Assembly: GCA_018696595.1 (NCBI GenBank)
Contig: JABHQW010000002.1
Location: 1-64,000 of the forward strand
Source of the DNA: Candidatus Woesearchaeota archaeon
GTDB taxonomy: Archaea; Nanobdellota; Nanobdellia; Woesearchaeales; GW2011-AR9
Length of the DNA: 64,000 bases
Direction of reading: 5' to 3'
Part shown: positions 27,664 through 35,677 of the stretch, one piece after another
How the letters are laid out: every line of letters begins with the position of its first letter
How positions within the stretch are numbered: the stretch's first letter is position 1
Notes under the pieces: model-generated
Database searches by the model: none
What the model saw: the letters and a program-made list of their open reading frames with translations, nothing else
Told to the model about the DNA's origin: nothing
Program-made: the position numbers and the translations under genes

Positions 27664-27678
27664 TATGAGGTGGATAAA

Positions 27679-28398
27679 ATGAATAAACAAATGGTAGACA
27701 AAATGGGTTACGACCGTTCTATTACTATGTTTTCTCCTGATGGAAGATTATTACAGGTAGAATATGCTAAGAAAACTGTTAAACAAGGTTCAACTGCAAT
27801 TGGTCTTGCTTGTAAAGATGGTGTTGTGATTGTTGCTGATAAAAGAGTTACATCTAAATTATTAGTTGCAGAAGCGATTGAGAAAATGTTTAAAGTTGAT
27901 GATCATATTGTTGCAACGGCAGCAGGAATAATTTCTGATGCTCGTGTACTTGTAGACCGAGTTCAATTAAAATCACAACAACATGCAGTAACTTACGATT
28001 CTAAAATTGATATTCTTTCAATCGTTAAAGATATTTGTGATTTAAAACAAGTTTGTACACAGTCTGCTGGTTTGCGTCCTTTTGGTGTTTCTATGTTAGT
28101 TGGTGGGGTTGAAGAAGATGGCATGATTAAGTTGTTTTTAACAGAACCTTATGGTCTTTATTTTCAGTATCAGGCAGCAGTTATTGGAGAAGGAGATTCG
28201 TCAATTGAACCAGAACTACAAAAGAAGTTTAAACCTACTATGTCTGTAGATGAAGGTGTTAAGTTTGGTCTTGGTTTGTTAAAAGGCTTTTTGAAATCTG
28301 AATTTAGTTTTGAAAGAGTTGATACTGTTGTTATTCGTGTAGGGGATAAAAGGTACACTAAGTTGACTAACGATAAGATGAAAGCTTTGATGAAGTAA
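27679..28398 (+). CDS. psmA: Proteasome alpha subunit
   Basis: The start at 27679 follows GAGGTGG; an upstream GTG frame at 27616 encodes unrelated residues from the structured leader. The 239-residue product has the alpha-subunit N-terminal signature YDRSITMFSPDGRLLQVEYA, which forms the gate of the 20S particle, then the Ntn-hydrolase fold (STAIGLACKDGVVIVADKR, GLRPFGVSMLVGGV). Alpha rings dock the ATPases that feed substrates. No beta subunit is present here. Confidence 0.96.
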   Translation: MNKQMVDKMGYDRSITMFSPDGRLLQVEYAKKTVKQGSTAIGLACKDGVVIVADKRVTSKLLVAEAIEKMFKVDDHIVATAAGIISDARVLVDRVQLKSQQHAVTYDSKIDILSIVKDICDLKQVCTQSAGLRPFGVSMLVGGVEEDGMIKLFLTEPYGLYFQYQAAVIGEGDSSIEPELQKKFKPTMSVDEGVKFGLGLLKGFLKSEFSFERVDTVVIRVGDKRYTKLTNDKMKALMK

Positions 28399-28472
28399 AT
28401 CTTTATTTTATTATTCTTTTTTCTTTATCTTTTTCCAAAAATTAAATAAACTACTCCCTGTTTCTTACATTT

Positions 28473-29165
28473 ATGGCAGAAAAACTAAACTTAGCGAGAA
28501 TTAAAAAATTTGGAGAAAACTTTGAAATTTCAGTAAATCCAGACTTAGCATTAAAGTTCAAAAACGGAGACATCAGAGATGTTAGAGAATGTTTACAGTC
28601 TGAACAAGTTTATTCTGATGCTAATAAAGCGTTAGTAATTCCTTCTGCAAAATTATTAGAAGTTTTTAAAACAGACGATCCGTTGAAGGTTGCCGAGATT
28701 ATTATTAAAGAAGGAGAAATTCAATTAACTTCTGATCACCGAGCAAAAGAAAGAGATCAAAATCTTAGAAAACTAATTGATATGGTTCACAAACAAGCAA
28801 TTGATCCGCAATCTGGATTGCCACATCCTGCTACTAGAATTGAAGCTGCTTTGGAAGAGGGAAAGATCCGATTAGATAATAATAAGTCTGTAGAAGATCA
28901 ATTTGACGATATTATCACTAAGTTAAGGCCAATTATTCCATTAAAAATTGAACAGAGAACTTTACAAGTAACAATTCCTTCTAATTATGTAGGTAAGACT
29001 AATAGTATTATTAGAAACGGCAGTAAGATTCTTGGAGAAGATTGGCGTACTGATGGTAGTTGGAGTGTAAAGGTTGAGATTCCAGCTGGATTTCAAGAAG
29101 AGTTTATTGATAAATTGAATTCTATTACTTCTGGACAAGTTGTGGTTGATGTTTTGGAGAACTAG
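28473..29165 (+). CDS. sdo1: SBDS family ribosome maturation protein (Sdo1)
   Basis: The 230-residue protein has the three SBDS domains. The N-terminal FYSH domain contains NLARIKKFGENFEI, DIRDVRECLQSEQVYSDA and AEIIIKEGEIQLT. The helical middle contains LIDMVHKQAIDPQSGLPHP and TRIEAALEEG. The C-terminal ferredoxin-like domain contains IPLKIEQRTLQVTIPSNYVG. SBDS proteins act in late 50S maturation. Placement between psmA and rrp4 is the classical archaeal exosome superoperon. Confidence 0.95.
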   Translation: MAEKLNLARIKKFGENFEISVNPDLALKFKNGDIRDVRECLQSEQVYSDANKALVIPSAKLLEVFKTDDPLKVAEIIIKEGEIQLTSDHRAKERDQNLRKLIDMVHKQAIDPQSGLPHPATRIEAALEEGKIRLDNNKSVEDQFDDIITKLRPIIPLKIEQRTLQVTIPSNYVGKTNSIIRNGSKILGEDWRTDGSWSVKVEIPAGFQEEFIDKLNSITSGQVVVDVLEN

Positions 29166-29232
29166 TTTCCTCCCAAAACTTTATAAAAACCAGCCATATT
29201 TTATATAAAAGTGAGAGAAAAAATAAAAGGAG

Positions 29233-29271
29233 ATATTCGTTCGAATTCTCACAATATCGAATAACGAATAT
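29233..29271 (+). promoter_or_regulatory. Leader hairpin before rrp4
   Basis: ATATTCGTT (29233-29241) pairs perfectly with AACGAATAT (29263-29271), and an inner CGA/TCG can extend it. The hairpin ends 11 nt before the rrp4 ATG and lies downstream of TATA-like elements at about 29183-29210, so it would be in the mRNA leader. It could control translation, RNA stability or autoregulation by the exosome; nothing in the sequence decides which. Confidence 0.5.
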
Positions 29272-29282
29272 AAATATAAAAA

Positions 29283-29972
29283 ATGAGTAACATACTGAAA
29301 AAAGAAAGAGAAGTAGTTATTCCTGGAGAATGTTTGGCCGAAGGCATGGACTATCTACCTGGAGATAACACTTACAGAGAAGGAGAAAAGATCTTCTCAA
29401 AAGTTTTAGGATTAGTTGGGGTTGCAGGAAGAGTAATGAAAATTACACCTTTATCTGGGCCATATTTACCTAGGACCGGAGACAAAATAATTGCTAAAGT
29501 TTTTGACATTACCATGTCAGGTTGGAGATTTCAAACAAACACAGCATATTCAGCAATGATGAATGTTAAAGACGCATCTTCAAGATTTATTAAAAGAGAC
29601 GAAGATTTAAGTCAGATTTTGTCAATTGGAGATTACGCAGTTGTAAAAATTACAAAAGTAACTTCACAGAACTTAATTGATCTGACTATGAAAGAACCAG
29701 GGATGCACAAAATTTCTGGTGGAAGATTAGTTAAAATTAATTCTCAAAAAGTTCCAAGAATTATTGGTAAACAAGGTAGCATGATTTCTTTAATCAAAGA
29801 AAAAACTGGTTGTAACATTACTGTTGGCCAGAATGGAATTGTTTGGATTAAGGGAGAAGCTGATAAAGAATTACTTGCTGAAAAAGCAGTTAAAATGATT
29901 CAAGAAAGATCTCATGAAGCAGGTTTGACTGACAAAATGGAGAAATTCTTAAGCGGAGGTGCTTCACAATGA
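29283..29972 (+). CDS. rrp4: Exosome RNA-binding cap subunit Rrp4
   Basis: The 229-residue protein has the Rrp4 layout: an N-terminal domain (VVIPGECLAEGMDYLPGDNTY), an S1 domain (about 60-135, GDYAVVKITKV) and a KH domain with VPRIIGKQGSMISLI (GKQG at 162-165). It forms the trimeric cap that guides RNA into the Rrp41-Rrp42 ring for 3'-5' decay and polyadenylation. Its stop overlaps the rrp41 start by 4 nt (ATGA). Confidence 0.97.
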   Translation: MSNILKKEREVVIPGECLAEGMDYLPGDNTYREGEKIFSKVLGLVGVAGRVMKITPLSGPYLPRTGDKIIAKVFDITMSGWRFQTNTAYSAMMNVKDASSRFIKRDEDLSQILSIGDYAVVKITKVTSQNLIDLTMKEPGMHKISGGRLVKINSQKVPRIIGKQGSMISLIKEKTGCNITVGQNGIVWIKGEADKELLAEKAVKMIQERSHEAGLTDKMEKFLSGGASQ

Positions 29973-30670
29973 CTTACACTGAAAGAGTAGACGGAAGAAA
30001 ATTTGATGAACTAAGACCAATGGAAGCAAAAGCTGGAGTTATTCCAAACGCGGATGGTTCTGCTTTAGTTAAGATTGGTAAAACTACTGCTTACGCGGCT
30101 GTTTATGGTCCTAGAGAATTATTTCCAAGATTTAAACAAAATCCAAAAACTGGAATTGTTAGATGCCATTATGGTATGATGCCTTTTTCTGGTAGTGGTG
30201 AGAGAATCCGACCAGGAAATAGTAGACGATCACAAGAAATTGCAATGGTTATGGAAAAATCATTAAAAGTAATGATTGACTTAAGTGCATTTCCAAACGC
30301 AGTTGTAGATATCTATGTTGACTTGCCTCAAACTGATGCAGGCACAAGATGTGCAGCAATCTCTGCGGCATCTATCGCTTTAGCGGACGCAGGTATTCCA
30401 ATGAAAGATATGATTTCATCTGTAGCTGTCGGAGAAGTTGACGGAACTGTTTTAGCAGATCTTTCTTATGACGAAGAAGCTTATGACGCAATTGTTTCAG
30501 ACATTCCTGTAGCAATGACTCATAACACTAAAGAAATTACTTTGTTACAAATGGACGGAGAAATTACTAAAGAAAATCTGATGAAGTCATTAGAAATGGC
30601 TAGTGTAGCAACAGATAAGGTTTACGAACTACAAATGAAAGCTTTGAAAGATAAGTTTTCTAGGGAGTGA
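29969..30670 (+). CDS. rrp41: Exosome catalytic subunit Rrp41
   Basis: The 233-residue RNase PH-fold protein has the Rrp41 signatures: VDGRKFDELRPMEAKAGV, the Arg-rich RNA/phosphate-binding segment SGSGERIRPGNSRRSQEI, DLPQTDAGTRCAAISAAS and the acidic active-site strand VGEVDGTVLADLSYDEE. It is the phosphorolytic subunit of the hexameric ring. The start ATG overlaps the rrp4 stop, showing translational coupling. Confidence 0.97.
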   Translation: MTYTERVDGRKFDELRPMEAKAGVIPNADGSALVKIGKTTAYAAVYGPRELFPRFKQNPKTGIVRCHYGMMPFSGSGERIRPGNSRRSQEIAMVMEKSLKVMIDLSAFPNAVVDIYVDLPQTDAGTRCAAISAASIALADAGIPMKDMISSVAVGEVDGTVLADLSYDEEAYDAIVSDIPVAMTHNTKEITLLQMDGEITKENLMKSLEMASVATDKVYELQMKALKDKFSRE

Positions 30671-30675
30671 TTAAA

Positions 30676-31467
30676 ATGATAAGTAATAAAGAAACAATCG
30701 CACAACTGGCTAAAGAAGGTAAGAGAATTGATGGTCGTGGTTTAATGGACTATCGTCAACCAATTCAGTTAGAAACTAACATCTCTTGGACTGCAGAAGG
30801 TTCAGCTAAAGTTCAAATTGGAGAAACTGTAGTTATGGCTGGAGTTAAGTTAGCAATTGAGAAACCATACAACGATACTTCTGATCAAGGTGGTATTATG
30901 ATTAATGCTGAGTTGCTTCCTTTAAGCTCTCCAGAATATGAATCTGGTCCGCCTGGAATCAAAGCAATTGAATTAGCTAGAGTTACCGACAGAGGTATCA
31001 GAGAAGCTAAAGCAATTGACATGAAAAAACTTTGTATTACTCCTGGTGAGAAAGCTTGGTTTGTAATCATTGACATTGTAACTATTAACGATGCTGGAAA
31101 TCTTTTTGATGCAGCAAGTTTGGCAGCATTAACTGCTTTGAAAGCAGCAAAGTTTCCAGAAGTTGATCCTGAAACCGGAGCAATTAACTATAAGAAAAAA
31201 ACTGATCAGGGTTTACCTTTGTTAAAGGAACCTTTAGCAGTTACCATTTACAAAATTAATGGTCAGTTAATTGTTGATCCAACAACTCAGGAAGAACATT
31301 CTTACGATGCTCGTCTAACCGTAGCTTCTGATGAAAAAGGAACAATTTCTGCTTTACAGAAAGGCGGAGAATTACCTTTAACAATTGAAGAAGTTGGTAA
31401 AATGGTTGACATTGCATTAGAAAAAGCAAAGTTTTTAAGGGCTGAAGTTGATAAGGTTGTAAAATGA
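30676..31467 (+). CDS. rrp42: Exosome ring subunit Rrp42
   Basis: The start at 30676 follows GGGAGTGA with good spacing; a GTG at 30667 overlapping the rrp41 stop is the alternative. The 263-residue RNase PH-fold protein has [44 protein letters not shown] (as short motifs) and [18 protein letters not shown]. It lacks the full acidic catalytic set of Rrp41, as expected for the structural partner that builds the ring. The stop overlaps the RpoK start (ATGA). Confidence 0.96.
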   Translation: MISNKETIAQLAKEGKRIDGRGLMDYRQPIQLETNISWTAEGSAKVQIGETVVMAGVKLAIEKPYNDTSDQGGIMINAELLPLSSPEYESGPPGIKAIELARVTDRGIREAKAIDMKKLCITPGEKAWFVIIDIVTINDAGNLFDAASLAALTALKAAKFPEVDPETGAINYKKKTDQGLPLLKEPLAVTIYKINGQLIVDPTTQEEHSYDARLTVASDEKGTISALQKGGELPLTIEEVGKMVDIALEKAKFLRAEVDKVVK

Positions 31468-31670
31468 AAGAAGAATACACCAAATACGAAAAAGCTAGAA
31501 TGATTGGTTCTCGTGCATTACAGTTAAGCATGGGTGCTCCTTTTTTGATTAAGATGGATCAAGAAGATTTGGAGAAGGTAAGATTTGACCCAATTGAAAT
31601 CGCTATCTTAGAGTTTGACGAAGGTGTATTACCTATTACTGTAAGAAGACCAATTGCTGGTGCTAAATAA
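31464..31670 (+). CDS. rpoK: RNA polymerase subunit K (Rpb6 homologue)
   Basis: The 68-residue protein has the RpoK/Rpb6/omega signature [20 protein letters not shown] followed by PFLI and a C-terminal ELKR-like segment ([21 protein letters not shown]). It stabilises RNA polymerase assembly. It overlaps rrp42 by 4 nt and closes the operon before a T-rich terminator. Confidence 0.96.
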   Translation: MKEEYTKYEKARMIGSRALQLSMGAPFLIKMDQEDLEKVRFDPIEIAILEFDEGVLPITVRRPIAGAK

Positions 31671-31671
31671 A

Positions 31672-31701
31672 CTTTTTATTTTTTTTAAATTTCTTTTTTT
31701 G
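31672..31701 (+). terminator. T-rich terminator after rpoK
   Basis: Immediately after the rpoK stop come three T runs (TTTTT, TTTTTTTT, TTTTTTT) within 30 nt, without a strong hairpin. That is the usual form of archaeal termination. It separates the exosome operon from the following small genes. Confidence 0.7.
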
Positions 31702-31727
31702 TGGTTCTTAGGTGTTTCTGATATAAG

Positions 31728-32102
31728 ATGGAATTAGAGACTGATTTAGAAATAGAATATGGGAGATTGTTTAAAGAACATCTAAAAGAAACTGGTCAAT
31801 TTAAAGTTAGGGTTTGCAGGGCTTTATCTGAAGTGCTTCCTTATTCAGCATCTACTATTAGTAGTTATCTTGATGCTTATGCGGACGGGGCAGTATTTTA
31901 TCCATATGCTGTTCGTGGACATTTGACGTTCGAAGAAAAGAGAGAAAGAAGGTCTCAAATATTTTATGCGTTGGGTGTTAAAGAAGATTCTGAATTAATT
32001 GCTGTGTTAAGAAAACTTGATCCAGAGGCCGAATATCCTCCTACAGAAAAACCTGAACAGATTTCTCCGAAAAAGATGGGGGACAAGGAGGGCCTTTATT
32101 AG
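31728..32102 (+). CDS. Hypothetical protein (124 aa)
   Basis: A soluble helical protein with an N-terminal half rich in charged and aromatic residues (RLFKEHLKETGQFKVRVCRA, then STISSYLDAYADG) and a disordered proline/charged tail. The segment around 30-55 could be a helix-turn-helix-like element, but this is weak. I recognise no family. It follows the exosome operon terminator and precedes a DUF357 gene on the same strand. Confidence 0.6.
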   Translation: MELETDLEIEYGRLFKEHLKETGQFKVRVCRALSEVLPYSASTISSYLDAYADGAVFYPYAVRGHLTFEEKRERRSQIFYALGVKEDSELIAVLRKLDPEAEYPPTEKPEQISPKKMGDKEGLY

Positions 32103-32145
32103 AAATCTTAAATGAAGGGACAACTTTTTATATCAGTGTGGGTAA

Positions 32146-32439
32146 ATGATGAAAATGAACAATACAATAACTAAAGAAAAATTAGAAAAGTATTTCTCTA
32201 TTACTAAAGAAGCGTTAGAGATGGCTAAAGATAAATTTGATTCTTCTCGGATGGTAGAGGCAGAAGATTTCTTTGACATGGCTTCTAGATATTATTCAGA
32301 TGCTGGGCATTTCTTTAAGAAAGAAGATTGGGTTTTAGCTTTTGCAGCTTTGAATTATGCTCATGGCTGGTTAGATGCTGGTGCTAGAATTGGCTTGTTT
32401 CAAGTTAAAGATAGTAGGTTGTTTACAGTTGATGATTAA
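32146..32439 (+). CDS. DUF357 family protein
   Basis: The 97-residue helical-hairpin protein carries the DUF357 hallmark: RYYSDAGHFFKKEDWVLAFA followed by ALNYAHGWLDAGARIGLF. Members are short archaeal proteins of unknown function, often beside information-processing genes. The start is one of two adjacent ATG codons (32146 or 32149). A TATA box (TATATCAG region) upstream is less clear than for its neighbours. Confidence 0.85.
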   Translation: MMKMNNTITKEKLEKYFSITKEALEMAKDKFDSSRMVEAEDFFDMASRYYSDAGHFFKKEDWVLAFAALNYAHGWLDAGARIGLFQVKDSRLFTVDD

Positions 32440-32478
32440 CATATGCTATATATGACTACTAGAAAGTAACAATTAAAC

Positions 32479-32495
32479 CGAAAGCTTTATAAATA
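32479..32495 (+). promoter_or_regulatory. BRE/TATA promoter of the TrmB-type gene
   Basis: CGAAAG (32479-32484) followed by TTTATAAATA (32486-32495) is a near-ideal archaeal BRE plus TATA box. Transcription would start about 25 nt downstream, near 32515-32520. That leaves an unusually long leader of about 85 nt before the regulator at 32603. Confidence 0.8.
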
Positions 32496-32555
32496 CTTTA
32501 GCTTATTTATAGTAATATCAAGTTTAAAGGGGTTCTGGGTTTGTTTAAGAGGAAG

Positions 32556-32606
32556 ATGAAAGAATTAATGTTATATTATAACACCTGGAGGAAAATATCA
32601 AAATGA
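32556..32606 (+). CDS. Leader mini-ORF (16 codons) overlapping the TrmB-type gene
   Basis: An ATG preceded by GAGGAAG opens a 16-codon frame (MKELMLYYNTWRKISK). Its TGA stop shares bases with the ATG of the regulator (aATGA), so ribosomes finishing it could reinitiate. Its own Shine-Dalgarno-like GAGG, and the GGAGG inside it that serves the regulator, argue that it may be translated. There is no proof that it is. Confidence 0.4.
   Translation: MKELMLYYNTWRKISK
32570..32582. promoter_or_regulatory. Palindrome GTTATA-T-TATAAC in the regulator leader
   Basis: A 13-nt perfect inverted repeat with a single central base lies 20 nt before the TrmB-type start and about 60 nt downstream of the predicted transcription start. 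It fits the size of a TrmB-family operator and could mediate autoregulation. AT-rich DNA yields such repeats by chance, so confidence is modest. Confidence 0.4.
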
Positions 32607-33385
32607 TTGTTCAAAAAGATTTTTTAAATAAATTAAAAGACTTCGGCCTAAATTCATATGAAAGTAAATTATGGGTTGCATTATTATCTAGGGGCGTTTC
32701 TACTGCTGGAGAATTATCTGACATTTCTAATGTTCCAAGAAGTAGAGCTTATGACGTTTTAGAAAGCTTAGAGAAAAAAGGTTTCGTTATTGTTAAAGTT
32801 GGAAAACCTATTAAATATTTGGCTGTACCTCCTACTGAAGTTATTGAAAGAGTAAAAAAGAAAGTAGTTGAAGAAGCTGATCAAAGAAATAAAGTTTTAT
32901 CTGATTTAAAAAGTTCTGAAGTTTTAGGAGAACTAAATACTTTACATACTGAAGGTATTAAATTAGTTGACCCTACCGATAAAAGCGGAGCTTTTAGAGG
33001 CAGAGATAAAGTTCATGAACATTTAACAACTATGGTTAAGAATGCTCAAAAGACAATCACATTAATGACTTCTAAAGATGGTTTAGACAGAAAGTTTGAT
33101 TTATTAGTTAATCCTTTAAAGAAAGCGGCTAAGAAAGGCGTAAAGATTAACGTTGGAGTTTCTGCTAACGCAAGTAAAGAAGTTGTAGCTGAGTTATCTA
33201 AGATTGCTACTGTGAAAAGTGGTTTAAAGGGTAGTGCTCGATTCTGTATTGTTGATAGTAAAGATATGTTACTTTTCTTAACAGATGATAAAAAAGTACA
33301 TAAGAGTTACGACTCAGCTGTTTGGGTTGAAGCACCTCACTTTGTTGACTATTTTGGTTCTTTGTTTGAGAAAGAGATGAAGTAA
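32603..33385 (+). CDS. TrmB-family transcriptional regulator
   Basis: The 260-residue protein begins with a winged helix typical of TrmB: LKDFGLNSYESKLWVALLSR, STAGELSDISNVPRSRAYDV, LESLEKKGFVIVKVGKPIKY. A short coiled coil (about 90-110) and a C-terminal sensor-like domain follow (AFRGRDKVHEHLTTMV, ARFCIVDSKDMLLFL), resembling the PLD-like effector domain of the family. Such regulators usually control sugar or energy metabolism. No sugar genes are adjacent, so its targets are unknown. GGAGG precedes the start. Confidence 0.88.
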   Translation: MIVQKDFLNKLKDFGLNSYESKLWVALLSRGVSTAGELSDISNVPRSRAYDVLESLEKKGFVIVKVGKPIKYLAVPPTEVIERVKKKVVEEADQRNKVLSDLKSSEVLGELNTLHTEGIKLVDPTDKSGAFRGRDKVHEHLTTMVKNAQKTITLMTSKDGLDRKFDLLVNPLKKAAKKGVKINVGVSANASKEVVAELSKIATVKSGLKGSARFCIVDSKDMLLFLTDDKKVHKSYDSAVWVEAPHFVDYFGSLFEKEMK

Positions 33386-33389
33386 TAAA

Positions 33390-33701
33390 ATGGAAATAAA
33401 AAAAACTGCAATTTGTGCTTTGGCAGCCGCTTTGAGTATTGGTGCAGCTGGCTGTAAAGGTCCTAAAACTGAAGCAGTTCACTTTCCTGAAAAAGGATGT
33501 TCATTTAATACTTATTATTTCACATTTCAAGATGATGAATTAGTGAGTGTAAATGCTCCTTGTGTTGAGAGTCTTAACACTCGAACATGTCTATACACTC
33601 CTGGAAATGAAGAGCAGTGTAAAGCTAGTGCTCCTTCTAAAGAAATAAGTTCTGAAGCAATAAACGGATATCTTAGAGTTTATGATGAAGGTCAGAAATA
33701 G
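33390..33701 (+). CDS. Small putative lipoprotein
   Basis: The 103-residue protein starts MEIKKTAICALAAALSIG and then AAGCKGP, a hydrophobic signal ending in a lipobox-like AAGC with the Cys near residue 22. The mature part is short and contains four further Cys (CSF, PCVES, RTCLY, EQCKA), probably in disulfides. It starts 4 nt after the TrmB-type stop, so the two are likely co-transcribed. Function unknown. Confidence 0.65.
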   Translation: MEIKKTAICALAAALSIGAAGCKGPKTEAVHFPEKGCSFNTYYFTFQDDELVSVNAPCVESLNTRTCLYTPGNEEQCKASAPSKEISSEAINGYLRVYDEGQK

Positions 33702-33752
33702 TAAGTAAGGATTACAAAATAAAAACTAATAATAAATAAATCACTTTTTAAA

Positions 33753-34136
33753 ATGATTCTAGTCCCAGAACCAAAAGAATATCTTGCTCGTTTGAAAGGC
33801 ACAATTGATGCCTATATGGGTCAACTTGGGGGATATAATAATTATCTTGAATTGGTTTATTTTTTAGATCTTAACTATGGGGAAGAAAAAGTTTTAAATG
33901 ACCATTTTCTTTTACCTAATGAAGTTAATCTTGCTGTTTTTAATGATGCTGAACTTACACTTCTAGAAAGTATACTTGGAAAATATGGTGCGATGGAACT
34001 TAAAGCAGAAGCTGTAAATCTTTTTAATCCTAACAACATAGAACAACAGGAAAAGAGAAATTTAGATCGTTCTACCTATAGTGGTCGAAAACCTGCTGAA
34101 GTAATTTATCTGGATAATCATTTAAACCAAAACTAA
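33753..34136 (+). CDS. Hypothetical protein (127 aa)
   Basis: A soluble protein with a helical N-terminus (MILVPEPKEYLARLKGTIDA) and a hydrophilic C-terminus. There are no cysteines, membrane segments or known motifs. A TATA-like AATAAATAA lies about 25 nt upstream, so it is probably a leaderless independent gene. I do not recognise a family. Confidence 0.55.
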   Translation: MILVPEPKEYLARLKGTIDAYMGQLGGYNNYLELVYFLDLNYGEEKVLNDHFLLPNEVNLAVFNDAELTLLESILGKYGAMELKAEAVNLFNPNNIEQQEKRNLDRSTYSGRKPAEVIYLDNHLNQN

Positions 34137-34164
34137 TTTAAACCATAACAATTTCTTTTACTTT

Positions 34165-34512
34165 ATGACAACATACAAACAAGTGATCTTAGTAAGACAA
34201 GATCTTAAGCTTCCTAAAGGAAAGTTAGCGGCTCAAGCTGCTCACGCTTCTGTTGATGCAGTTCTAAAATCAGATTCAGAGTTAGTTAAAGCTTGGCGTG
34301 CAGAAGGGATGGCCAAGATTGTTCTTAAAGTTAAAGATGAGAAAGAATTAATTAAATATTTTCAGTTAGCTAAAGATGAAGGTTTAACTGCTTCTCTAAT
34401 CACAGATGCTGGCAGAACCGTTATTGCACCTGGCACAAAAACTTGTGTTGGAATCGGACCAGATGAAGAAGAAAAGATTGATGCAGTTACTGGGGAATTA
34501 AGTTTATTGTGA
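34165..34512 (+). CDS. pth: Peptidyl-tRNA hydrolase Pth2
   Basis: The 115-residue protein is a complete Pth2: YKQVILVRQDLKLPKGKLAA, QAAHASVDAVL, KIVLKVKDEKEL, GLTASLITDAGRTVIAPGT, and the C-terminal TCVGIGPDEEEKID. Pth2 releases peptides from prematurely dropped peptidyl-tRNA and is the archaeal/eukaryotic type. The 3' end overlaps the converging thymidine-kinase-like gene by 9 nt. Confidence 0.97.
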   Translation: MTTYKQVILVRQDLKLPKGKLAAQAAHASVDAVLKSDSELVKAWRAEGMAKIVLKVKDEKELIKYFQLAKDEGLTASLITDAGRTVIAPGTKTCVGIGPDEEEKIDAVTGELSLL

Positions 34513-35550
34513 TTCGTTTTGTGGTCGTGCTTCTCTAGAAAATCCCCCTAAGATATTTCTATGTATTCTTGTTGGAACATATAATCCTGATTCTTCATCT
34601 TTTCTGACCCAGTCTTCAAAGGAATGAGATAAAAAAGAAGTAATCTTCTCTGTTAGTAATGAAATATCTAGAATTTCTTTTGGGTCTTTACCTTGACAGA
34701 TGGCATCGTAAACAGCTAAAGTTTCTCTTTGGTATGGTAATCTGGCACAATCTAAGCAAACAGGAACATATTTTACTCTCCCGTCTTTTTCAGCTTCAAT
34801 TCTTAATGTTTCGTCAAAGAAAGGGGCCGCTACGTACTCTCTCCTTACTTCATGTTCTCCTTTATCTGAGAAGTTAAAATATTCCATCTCATTTATTAAT
34901 TGGTTCATGCCCACTTCTTTAACAAAATCTAATGACCAAACTCTTTGAGTATGTTTTGCAGTCTTTATACATTTACGGCCATCTGCTTTAATTGCCATAC
35001 ATGCTGGCTTTTTCTCTTGTTTTCTATCAACATGAGGGTAAATTGAATCCATATGGCCAAACCACATATGTCTAAAATCATGTAACAACCCTGCAACATA
35101 AAGAACCATTTCTTCTTTACGACACCATTGCATAAAACCCAATAAATCGGTCGCTTCTTGTTCACTTAAACAGAATAAATTAACTTCATCTAGACCAATT
35201 ACTTTTAATGGTTTTTTGTAATGAGTTAATCCTTTAATATTTACTTGTCCTTGTTCACCCTGTAGACCAATTCTTTGTGATCCTAAACATTCTATGCGGT
35301 GTTCTAGGTCTTCTCTTAATGCAGAAATACTATCTACTGTTACTGCTGGATATTTGAATTTGCCATCAACAACAATAGCATTTTCTTCTCTTGTGTTTCT
35401 GCTGTGATTATAGGCGATAGAACCCAGATCAAAATATCTTGCTCTTTTTAATTCCTGAATCATTGCTTCTGTTTTTCCACCATTCATTGGGGAAAAGAAG
35501 CCAATACTTTCGCCAAAAAAAGAAGTTGTAGGGTTTTCTCTAATGTCCAT
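34504..35550 (-). CDS. Thymidine kinase-like protein, enlarged
   Basis: I prefer the ATG at 35550 over a TTG four codons upstream. The 348-residue product has a type II thymidine kinase core: P-loop GFFSPMNGGKTEAMI, VIGLDEVNLF (the Walker B DE...FF-like motif) and paired Cys segments (ACMAIKADGRKC, VCLDCARL) like the zinc lasso. Bacterial and archaeal TK1 enzymes are about 190-220 residues, so this one is much longer. It has extra sequence after the P-loop and at the C-terminus. It may phosphorylate a pyrimidine nucleoside or something else. Confidence 0.65.
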   Translation of the reverse strand: MDIRENPTTSFFGESIGFFSPMNGGKTEAMIQELKRARYFDLGSIAYNHSRNTREENAIVVDGKFKYPAVTVDSISALREDLEHRIECLGSQRIGLQGEQGQVNIKGLTHYKKPLKVIGLDEVNLFCLSEQEATDLLGFMQWCRKEEMVLYVAGLLHDFRHMWFGHMDSIYPHVDRKQEKKPACMAIKADGRKCIKTAKHTQRVWSLDFVKEVGMNQLINEMEYFNFSDKGEHEVRREYVAAPFFDETLRIEAEKDGRVKYVPVCLDCARLPYQRETLAVYDAICQGKDPKEILDISLLTEKITSFLSHSFEDWVRKDEESGLYVPTRIHRNILGGFSREARPQNESQ

Positions 35551-35677
35551 AACCTTAACCAAATTCTTTTCATTAATAAGTCTTATTTCTCTCTGAAAGA
35601 TATGTTGGAGTTATTAACCACTATTTAATAGTAAACAAACCAAAACATTTAAAAACTCCCTTTATATTTTTGTTTAT

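Noticed and set aside
27616-27678. GTG start giving a longer proteasome alpha subunit
   Set aside because: The added residues come from the structured leader, while the ATG at 27679 has GAGGTGG and matches the family's N-terminus.
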